Source: Apoda limacodes (lineage: Eukaryota; Arthropoda; Insecta; Lepidoptera; Limacodidae). From it: a stretch of 64,000 nt of DNA. The stretch is taken from positions 8,428,563 through 8,492,562 of the forward strand of contig OX291540.1 of NCBI GenBank assembly GCA_946406115.1. Direction: 5' to 3'. Made by a program: the position numbers and the translations under genes. Positions 38,401 to 50,400 of this stretch are shown here, piece by piece (position 1 is the first letter of the stretch; each line of letters starts with the position of its first letter). A model generated the notes under the pieces. That model was not told the DNA's origin. It did no database searches and saw nothing but the letters and a program-made list of their open reading frames with translations.

Positions 38401-41400
38401 ATAGTTTTCAGAACCTTAGAAAGTTAGTCTTCCGTAACAATGACGCTAGTTATCAAGTTTGCCAAGATCCGGGTCAATTTCTCCTAAGTTGTCTTCGGGT
38501 GTATAAGAGAGAGGCTCAAACACTGAGCTAAAATAGGATGAAAATAAATTATTGATTTCTGACGGATTATTCGAAGTTTTATCTCCGTACGTCATTGAGC
38601 TAGGATAGCCAGAGATGTTTCCTATAGATGATATTGCCAAAAAAACTGAATTTATAGAGCTTTGGACAGTAAACACGTAAGCTGCTATAGCATTGATTAA
38701 TGAGTTTTTTACAGCGAGCACCAAGTAGGGAAAATTCACGTTAATCAACTAAAGAATTATAGGTTTTCCATTTTAACAGTTTTGATTTCATTTGAGGGTA
38801 GAAATTAGCAATTGTAAATAACAAATAGGATGTTCTTCTATCAGCCCGTACAGTATATGATAGAAACGATCAACTGTTTCTTCTGCACTTATATGCATCT
38901 CTGTCATCACTTTTATCTGCCGAGCAATCAATTGAGTTCAATGTTAGACGAATAGGTTCATAGTCAGCTTTAAAAAATAAATTGTAATGGCAGGTGATGA
39001 CCCTGAGGATTGATTAAACTTGTTGAAGGATTACTTACTGTACAATAATGGTTTGAGAATAGACATTTTAATCGGTTATTCGAATTTAGCATGCAGTTAT
39101 ATCGTTGTGTATTTAAAAGTGACATTTAATTATTGACATTAACGTTTCAGCAGATGACAACGGTTGCTTGAGTTGTGAACAAGAAGGAGGATTTTCGAGT
39201 CTCCATTAAATTTCTGGCAAGTTAAAGTCTCCTAAACAACAAAGGTTTAAATTGGGATTAGCCATATACATTTTTGCTACCTTTTAAGCTGCAGGGGTAG
39301 AGGGCGGAAAGTTTTCAAACGTGTTTGTGCAAGTCTGAATTTATTTAGGACCAAATAATAGTTAATACAAAATTTACGTACAATATTATGTTACTTTTCA
39401 ACATTATTCACGTTTCATTTCACGCAGATCAGCAGATGTCCAAATGCGGACGATTCGTCACCATATGCAGCAGATTCTGCATTTGTGCACAAAAACACGT
39501 GTTAACTTGATAATTAAGTTTCTTGGAAGTGAACGGAACGGGATTTTGAAGGGAGAATCGTCATGATTTATGTTTCCCTTAACACACATTTTCACCAACA
39601 AACACAAACAAAAATAATCTAATTAAGATTTTTTGCAAAAGAACTATGCAACAAATTACCACCAAATCTGCTAAAGTTTTTTATTTATTGTATACCAATT
39701 AAGTGCATTTATTGTATACTAAGTAAATGTTTTTATTTTATACTAAGTAAGTTTATTTATTGTTTACTGAGTAAGTCAATTCATTCTATACGAAGTAAAT
39801 GTATTTATTGTGTAATAAGTAAGTGTATTTTCCAAAATGTTATCAAAACGGCTGGCTAAAAGTGTCAAATGAAATATAGGAATATAAGTTACACAACTTT
39901 GATCATCATTAATATTGTACATGGCTCAGGCGTTTTGTCGGAATCCGTAGGCAACAAAACTCTTATAGTCTTGCCATATCTGTCTAAACGCGGCTTTGCT
40001 CAAATAGTCTTAGTACTAGAATTCTGTAATTTGGTATGGGTATAGAAGTACTTATTAATCACACAGACTAAGTGGTAAAATTAAGCCTCGAACAAAAAAA
40101 TTTTTGATACCTCTCCTAAACGTTTGCTAAAGTCAAGTGTCCCGTACCCCCATGCAAGCTAAACGGTTGTTTTTAGATACTTGAAAAAATTCACTGTTAC
40201 AGGTATATATGGAACTCTACACTGCGCGTGACTAGACATGCACTTGACCGATATCTTTATTGTATAGCAATGGTCTCAGTTATATAATCAAAGTCAGATA
40301 CATAACTTATATCTTAATCAAGTTTTTATTAAAAAAAAACCTGATTTCTAATGTGTATAATTCTTAAAACAATTTATCACTTCTACATTTTAATTACTAT
40401 ATTCTATTGAAAAAAATAACTCGATGTTTTGCACATTGCATCAAATCTAACAATTATGCACGGCCATACGTCTTGCACACATTAAATCAAATAAATACAC
40501 AATATAGCCAAACTTCTACAAAAACCGATTTAGTAAAGTGAAAACGTGAAACGAAACATAACACTCTTGCATTAAGTAATTATGTTTTCTATCAATACAG
40601 TGATTACAATTCCCGATTCGAACATTTTTGAGAATAATTGCTTGTTGTGTTGTATGTAGGCGTGGGCTTTGTAGTGGCGGTCTAAGTTATAAACGAATTG
40701 AATGTAAACTAGCAACTGAAGTTTTGATATTAAAAATTATATTTTTTACTATGAAAAAACTATAAAAGATAATATTTTAGGTGACTTACAGCAAGATTCT
40801 AGAAGCCTAATCGATGTAGGCCGACAAATTACCACCTATGACACTAAGTTACATTTTTTTGGCAAGGATTTCTCTGGATCCGCTCAGTATGTTCTTCTGG
40901 ATATGGTTCAAACCCTGACGAACATGAAAACATGATTAATGAACTTCCTTTCCACAAAAAGAATAATAAACTATTACTTTTATTTTAATGAAAATCTCGG
41001 AGAGTTGAGTTTTACTCAATTTTTGGTCACAAAATACTGACTCTTAAGTAACATCGACTTGTATTATTTTAAAACAGTGGTCGTAAAGTTTTTTGAGCAC
41101 CGAAAATTTGTGGGCAATCTTTATTAAATAAGAATAAGAATAACAAAGACATTTCTAGTCAGAATTTTTTTATATAAAAATAATTTTCTACATAATATGT
41201 GGAAGTAATATTCGTTTTTATTACCATCAAATTTGACGATGGATTAAATAAATAAACTTCTGATTCAGAAATCAGTCAAAATGTAATTTTAGCTGTTTTC
41301 GTCGTTAACTCATGAATCGAACAGCAGTTCGAAGCCAGAGCGAGTGAGGTGAAACCTGTTCCGTAGATGTCTCAATCTCGATACAGCCGGATCAATCGAT

Positions 41401-44400
41401 GCCGACCCACGAGTTTTTTATCGATCATCATTGGACTGGTTCCCGAACGAAGAAATTATCGTACACCATAGCTTAGAACTTTTGAACAGTGGTGCTGTAG
41501 ATAGGTACATACGTGTCAATGTCCGTAGGCGTAGGTGCTACTTTAAACTCCATTAGATTGCAGCATCAAAAACAATCATCGAATCGTAGCTGAAATATTT
41601 TAGACTCTTTGTGTGTTTGTGTTGATGGCACGTGTCTATGGACACACGGTTATAACGTTTAAGATAATTTTTCAAATAAAATTATCGGCAGCAACTACAG
41701 CACGAGCAACTTGTCTTTATTTGCTTTGATATCAAAGAATTTTTGCAAAATTTTTGGCCATGAATTTGCAACATAACTTAGTTTCGTCCAAATATATATT
41801 GATATAAAAAAAAAATGTTTTTATTGATAAAAAACAAATAGTAAGATAGAATAGAAGAGCTTTGGTAAGATATTTCTGAAGAGTTTATCATTTCGATTCC
41901 TAGGGAAATTGATTAAGATGTCTATTAAGCAAATAATATATATAATAGTACATACACATACAGCCGCACACACACAGAAATCACTCCAAAAGAAGTCGCA
42001 TATGCTTATCAATGTCTCAAAACGTAAAGAAATACACAAATTCAGCTATTTGTATTTTCAGACCTTTTAAAGTAACCTCTTATCTCAAGTGAGAAATATG
42101 TTGATGTAGATTCATAGACTGTGGATTTTCCCGAGCTCAATATTTTCTTAGTTTTTATGTGAGAAATTTAATTTTGACTTCAATAAATTGTCGCTGTTTG
42201 ATCGCGTGCGCTTCTGACCATATCCGACAAAACAACATATTGGATGTGGTTTGAAAAAAATTGGCGGCGGCAAACACGGAATAGCAGAAAAAATTTTACT
42301 TACCTGAAAATATGTGGAACTTAAAATATAAATACTACTATAAATACTGTACGTATTTCTTTTTGTTAGTTTTAAATTAGTTAGTTAGTTTTAAATAAAA
42401 ACATTATTAATGTATTTACATTTTTTACATACTAGCGTAAGTATGTATACAAATTTTGTTGACGACCATGCATTTTAAAAAAAATTCATTCATAATCTTC
42501 TTCAATTCGTTCTATAATTTAATAAACTTAGTGAAGCATTGAACATAACAAATCATAATGATTATATCATCCTATTTTGGTCCACTACTACACATAAGCC
42601 ACCGCGAGCGCCATTCCTCGCGGTTTTCTGCATTTGCGCCTCGCGGCATCCAGCCAACCCCGGCCACCCTTTTAAAGCCATAGGTGTTTAGAGCATTATG
42701 CCTTAACCATGAAAGGGCTTAAAGTCGTTTGTTTCCTCTAAGTCTACACCCTAGGAAACGTCTGCTCCTTTAGCCATTAGTCCTCCGTCAAACGAACATA
42801 GTACATTTTCGACGTGACTAAACCAGTGTCACTTCAGTTTGCTGATTTATCTATTTGAAAAACCCTAATGATTTCTAGCAGAAACCAAATAAATTTAATA
42901 TCCTCATTTTTTACGTGACAACCCGATGGATGCAGTAAAATACCTTATATACTTAAATTTATAAGTCAGCCATCACCTATTAAAATAAAACATAAGGAGG
43001 TTAACCTAAGGTTAAGTACTTAAGTAGTTTCGTAACCGACTACAGTTCTATCTCGAATTGCCAAATTATATTCTTGTCTTCTAACTGAAGAACCTTTAAT
43101 TAGGGGAATACTAAGAGCTACCAACGTTTCAAATATAATAATAAAAATACATATACATATAATCTATTTATAAAATATCAACGACTTCAAAAACGCTTAT
43201 ACATTTTAAGCTTCAATAATATAAATAGCCTCATTTATATTAACACACAAAGGCTTCAAAGAAGAAATTATCGCTATTAAAGGCAGTATTGGAGATATTT
43301 ATTTAAATGACATGAACTTTCTTCAAACCCAGCGGGTTAACATATCGTAGAGTCGAAGAGCACGAGAGTCGTCAATCATACAAGCTGAGAACAGTTGGAG
43401 GTACTCAACGAGAAAAACAAAGAGAAAGACTAATAGACAAACGAATGAAAAGTAGGAGCTATACATAAGCTAAGATAAAATAAATTTAGACAGAGTCTTA
43501 CCTAGCAACCTTTAGTTGTTAAATGAATCAATCATTACATTATTATTTCAACTAAACAATTACTGTCAAATTAAATAATTATTTTGTTGACTCAATATTT
43601 AACATTTGTAAGCTTAATAAGTTTTATTTATGCACTGGTACTGTTTTCTGTGCTTTAAAATGGCAATTAAAACAACAAAAAAGCACTGTCAGTTTATTAC
43701 AGTTACAATAAATGATCACTACTTTCCGTATAGGGAATCTTGAAAAACTTTATTTTCAAGATATTAATTTGCCACATTGTCTGCGTCGATTAAGAGGATA
43801 CAGAGATTCTCTGAGCTAAGCTGTGGATAGACGGGTAGACATAGCGAAACTATAAGAGTTCTGTGTTGACTACGGAACCCTAAATACATTTAAAATTGTA
43901 ATATTTTTTCAACTTAAAACCATCTTAAATATCTGTTCAAATCGAAACATCAAAAAGTCATTCAATTACAGAAACCGAGATCAGAATTAAGCCTTCTTCG
44001 TTTAAAATGCATTAATCCGGTCACTTGTCATGTCCGTGTGCAATCGCTCCATCCCTTTCTAAAACTCGTTCCGGTTGTTGTCTCATTCTCTGATTGATAA
44101 AGATTAAAATTTTGAACAACTCCGATAGATTTACAGAAAAATATTGTAATATTAACACTTGTCATAACCGTTTTGGAATCTGAAGTATTGCCTTTATATA
44201 TTTATGAAACAATGACACTTATTTGATTATTGTTAGCTTACGTGGTTTTTTATTATAATCATTAAAATGGTCAATAAGTACTTCTAAGAGCCAGGCTAAT
44301 TGAACCCATTAATACTAATTTCCATCCTGGTTTAGCATTTGACAGGCATTATCACACTCGCTCGCTCTCAGAGTCGAACCTCTTAAACTTTTTTTCTTTT

Positions 44401-47400
44401 TTTTATTGAGAGTAACATGAACTCTCAATCTCTCGTTCAGTTTTTACGCTCCGTTAAACGAAAGTTGGACCTTAATTTATGGTTTATCGCACGATAAAGA
44501 CATATACAAACATTTGGTTGGAGCAGGCTCTTTTCTATATAGTACTTTATACGTCGAACGTAATGATTGTATATAGATCAACTATACTACTTTTTATTTT
44601 GGTATCTTCATAACCTTTACACATTTACTGTACACACTTCATACTTTACACTATTTTCCCATTAGCTGTTTTTGGAGTTTTTGCAGCAGTACAAGATTGG
44701 TCTTGATTGGCAGCTATATTATTAACAACTTTATTAACATGTTTCACAGTATTCTTTGGGTTAAAAACCTCAGATTGCTGTAGACATGGTAATTAACATT
44801 ACGAACATTAAAAAACCGTTTAAGTATAATGAATGGTATCGGTGTGAACAACTTTATTTATAAGGAAAATACAAGGAGCTTATAAATGCACTGCAGGTCG
44901 AGATATCCTTCGACTACCATATAAAGCTAGACTTCCATTACACAATGCATCGAATTCATTACCACTCTGTCGAATATTATCAATATAAATATTATCCTTT
45001 TAGTACTGGACATGTGACCAGCAAAAAGGATACAAATTGAGTGAAAAACTGTCCCAATGAACCTTTAAATTGTTCTCTATACGTTTCAAGAGTACTGTCT
45101 CGTTTACATCGTTATTCGGCGTTTTATCTGATGTAACAAAAACATTTAATACTACACCATTATCCGTTGCCAATAGAGATTGTTTTCCAATGAACATAGT
45201 ATAACATAGTTTCTTTTTATATCAGTGACATTTTCCGCTAAAAGTAATGTAACAAGACTAGTTATTTCAGAAACTACGACTGTATTTTCAGATTGTTAAA
45301 GCATGTTGTTGTATGTAACTAAATTAAGTTCTGTTTTTACCTTAAGAACTTGATTTAGAACTTTGCCATATAGAGTTAAGGTGCAACTTTGATTGCGTCC
45401 GTGCTGTGAATGGGCAGTTATTTGTTTTAAGGAGACTTTATCGCATCTCGCTGGCTCGATTTGAATAAAAATACAATTTATATGTGTCGGAGAGTTTGGT
45501 TAGGCAGTGTAGGGTTACGGAGCCGGTCGGACCACTTGGCTCCCAATTTGCTGGTGCATTTCTGAGTAAGTTATTAAGTTTCGGCTTGTCACTTCGCTTG
45601 CGAAATTTTGCAGTTGATTGGAGATGGCGCATCTGTAACTTAAATTAACGCGAGCTAAATTACGTAGTTTCAGTGTGATTATCGGTAAAATGCAACGACA
45701 ATAGTAATATAATAAATAAATATATTTTAAGTACTTATTACCTTTTTTGTCTACATAATTATAGAAGGTCGGTATTAACTTATTTAATACAATTAAAAAT
45801 GAAGGTCTATATGTGGTTCCTTAACACAAGTCTTTTTAGACATTATAAGATGCAAAAAAATAGTCTGAACACTCGCTATCTGAACTATAAATACTATCAT
45901 AATAAAATTTCCACAGTGTATTTTACTTGGTTCTTTAAAGTAGGGTTTCCATGTACAGATAAGTCGAAATAGTACACCGTCTGTACTCCAGTTAAAAGTT
46001 CTCACAGACATGTTAAACCTCGAGAACTTAAGTGCCCAAAGAGAAAAGGTCTGCAACAAATATTTAGGTTTGTGTGACTTTAGGTCGTAGTCCATCCGGT
46101 AGTGTAGACGAAACCTAATACTCTCGTAAACAAACTGGAACGCTTCCAGCTACACGGGATAGGTTTACACCATACAGGACAATGTATTTATTGTAAATAT
46201 GCATTATACAAATATCCATAAAGATTTGTGATTATGAATTTTGAGAAAAAAAAGAAATATTATGTAGGTTAGTTTAAAAAAAACTTTTTATGTTTTTAAG
46301 AACTTCCTTACTGCTTATCTTTTTTTGTGTATAGTTAGACTTTATTTATGTACATATATGTGTTGATGGCTGTGTTTATGTATCTATTAAGTCTTTCATT
46401 TAGAATAGAACAATCCGTTAATAAAAACTAATTAGGTAGAAAAAAACCTTTTTTAATAGCAAGTTTATCATACAGTTGAATATTGCTTTTGTTAAGTTTT
46501 GAGTCACGATACTGAAAATTTAAAGTTAGAATAAATTTCAGGAAACACAAAGATATCAATTTCAATACAGAAGCTTATTGAATAAATATAATTTTCCTAA
46601 ATTTATTTAAAAAAACAATAAAAAAATTATATTTGCTCAATTATCTACATACTCAGTTATGCTAATTATCTTTTTTTGTGTATAGTTAGACTTTATTTAT
46701 GTACATATATGTGTTGATGGCTGTGTTTATGTATCTATTAAGTCTTTCATTTAGAATAGAACAATCCGTTAATAAAAACTAATTAGGTAGAAAAAAACCT
46801 TTTTTAATAGCAAGTTTATCATACAGTTGAATATTGCTTTTGTTAAGTTTTGAGTCACGATACTGAAAATTTAAAGTTAGAATAAATTTCAGGAAACACA
46901 AAGATATCAATTTCAATACAGAAGCTTATTGAATAAATATAATTTTCCTAAATTTATTTAAAAAAACAATAAAAAAATTATATTTGCTCAATTATCTACA
47001 TACTCAGTTATGCTAAGCCAGCCAGCTCCAGTGGCATTCACCAAACACTAAATATCCAATAGCCATTATGAGCAAACTATTCGATTCTTGCATTAAATTA
47101 AGAATGAAGTCGAATTCTTGACATTAATTGCCTACATCGAACTGAGCTATCTGTAGTTACCTGTTAATCTGTTTTTTATTCTCTTATCGATAAATTTGTT
47201 CGTTGGTGACTTTATAAAATTAATAAATTAACCTCTATTCTAAAACTCATAAATAACACCGTAACTTTTTTTTAAGCAAAATCTGCTTGAAGTTCACTTT
47301 GACGGATTATTGCATTTGAACTAAGTATAAAAACTGTGTATTCATCAGAATATATTTCTTGTTTCATCGTTGTGGAACGTGGTCCAAAAAGTCAAAAAAA

Positions 47401-50400
47401 TTTAAAAAGGCTAATTGACCGTAACTTTATAATGCATGTTAACGACGTGTAAGCGGATCCCGTTGTTTTCGGTAAGTTGACACCTATTGCGATTTTTTTG
47501 TAGTTAACAGTTCGGTGTGGAACAAACAAAATTGTGACAGTGAAGAAGGGGCAAATCTCTTGCGTGTTTAGATTCAGTTAAGTAGTGGGCATGAAACTGG
47601 ATTAACAACAGGATGGGATACAAAGGATTAAATTTAAATCAAAAATATACGGATTAAATAAGAAGTGAATATTATATCATAGTAACACTTATTCACCTGT
47701 AATGTAAAGAAAGTATTTTTATTTAACCAATTTAACTGACTCTGAATTTATTAATGCAATAATATTGCATTGTTTCAATATACCATGATTTGATGATGGG
47801 ACCAGAAGGGTAGTAGTGGTACTCTTATGGCTTCTAATAATTGGCTCAAGTTTGAGATATTGGGTTCTTATGACGATTCTTATTCATTAGACTTGGTGAA
47901 TAGCATCTAATGATGCATCCCGGAGGTGGATAGTAAAGTGGAACTCTGCAATAGCTACATGTAAGCTTCTCGAATTTACCCCCCTTTTTTTTGGTTTTCA
48001 CGAGTAGAATACGTTATACTAAGCAATTGTGGTCTGATGATGCATCCTGGAGGTGGATGGTGGAACTCTTTGATGTTTACTAGTTAACCCCATCGAGTTA
48101 AAAGGTTAAGTTAAAAATTAGAAAATGTTATACATACAACAAAATTGTGGCTGGCCGATGTATATACATAAAAGATATTTAGGAAAAATAATCTGTGAGG
48201 CCTTTATAAGAGCAATAAAAGTAAACATATTAATAGGGTTTTTTGTTTGTTTTTTTGTCTTTTTGTCTGTATAGCTTTAAATCTGGTGGTTGTTTTATCT
48301 TGATACGTTGCCAATTTTTTTTTATAACCAAAATAATTTCAACCAACTTTAGAAAATAATCTAATAAAGCTAAATTATCATATTTTTTTATACTATTAAT
48401 AAGGTAGGTACTACTCTCTCACAAACACACGGTTATCGTCATAGTCTAAAATGGCGATTGTTCTTTCATTTAAATACGGTATATTCAGATGCAATCGTAA
48501 ATTTTAGTAAACTTTTATAATGTTAGTAGGACTGAGAAACCCTTTCCCCTTATTGACTTATTTGCAATGTTCAAAAAATTATAACCCGTTGGGGACTGAC
48601 GCTTCTCGTAAGAATAGAGATTAAAAATGAACTAGATAGAGACATGGACTAAAAGAAAACTTTCAAAGTCAATCTTCTACAGATAAAATATGCTATAATT
48701 CTATGTATTCACCTAACTTGATTGATGGCTCAATCCTTTAAGAAAATCGCTAATAAACACTGGCTTAGGCACATTCTTAAACGAACTTACATGTCCACGT
48801 CGAATCAGTAATGCACACTTTAGCCTCAAATATAGGTTTATGTCCTACCTAGTGCAATAAAGATCGGTAAGCGGTATTTTTTATTTTACATGAATAATGG
48901 TAAAATAGCGTATTTATTATGTACTTACAGACATTGTATTACTAAAAGGTTAGATAGAGTATAGGACACGCTGTGATGTGCTCTGTTGCTCTTTATAATT
49001 ACAAATAAAAACAAAACAAAATTAGAAATCAACATGGCTACATAGGGCAGAGATTTTTTTAATTTAAGCCATGTGCATCAAAAAATATACCAAAAATTTA
49101 CTGCCTTTTTTTACAAGTTACAAAAGTTGAAATTAAAAAATTCAGCGGTCATAGTGCAAAAAATCTCCAAATTGTAACTTATTTAATTATGCAGATAATT
49201 AATATGATGTCGGTACTTAATCTGTAACTACCTTATTTTGTGCTTTATACATATATATCTCTTGCTTAAGTTACAGAGCTCCTATGTCCGTATCTCGGCT
49301 TGTTTTAAAACACAAGTGATATTTAAGTGCAGCTAAATCGCGTAATTACGCAGTTGTTTTGAAGCAAAACTAAATTGGCATTGGCCTATATCGGCCTCTT
49401 ATTAAATAGCCACAGATTGGTATGCTTAACGCATAAAATTTAAGGTGGTGATATTGAGCAGATACGAATATGTCAAAAATTAAATGCATATTTTTTTATT
49501 TGTTGCTCTGTATCCTGTATTGCTTCAAAAATAAGAAACATCTCAATTTTCAGGCTTATAATGCCAACTCTTCATTACGCAAATGTTTGCCTAAATGGCA
49601 ATTCAACCCGTGACTTTAACTCGGTTTGTCTTTTAATAGCCACTCTTTAGTATCTGTCATCGCGAACATTTTTATTTATTTTTGCACTTAAAGTAAGTTG
49701 CTATACGGTTTATTTTAAAATGTCGAGTAATAGAGCAAGTATGGTTGCAGTCGTGAGTTCAGATCCTAATTAACACTTCGGTGTTGAGATAAATTGCGGG
49801 CGATAGTGTACAGTGGCAGTATTTGCAGTGTGTGTTGGTAAAGCACACATTAGATGGGGTTTGAAAAGGAGAAATGGAACTAAAAATTATTCATTTATAG
49901 TCGCGTCGAATTTTTAGATGGCACAAAAATTAAAAGCAACTTTAAAAAGTAATTCAAAAGAGTATTTTTTATTGTTTTCATCATATAATAGAAGTCATTT
50001 CATTTGTAATAAAAACAAGCTCCTTTGAATAATATTTATTTGCTAATAAACGTAGTTATTTATTTTGCAAAATGAAGTTATTGGTAGTTATTGATTCACA
50101 TTACATAAAAAAAATCTTGAAATTTTATCAATATTTATGGCGTAGGTGACGTAGATAGCTAATATAGTAGCTAAAATGGTGTAAATATGGCAATTCTTAT
50201 CACCACCACCATCACCATCTGATAAAAAAGTTGTTTATCTTCAAATATGCTTGTTTTTTCGTTTTTTGTTTGAACACGCTAATCTCTGACCTACCAGTCG
50301 AATTTGAAAAATTCTTTTTATCTGGACTCCACTGACAATCAACGCTAATAGTAACGAGTTAGTTATTCTAATGTTTGTTTAAATCAAATGTTAAGTGGGT

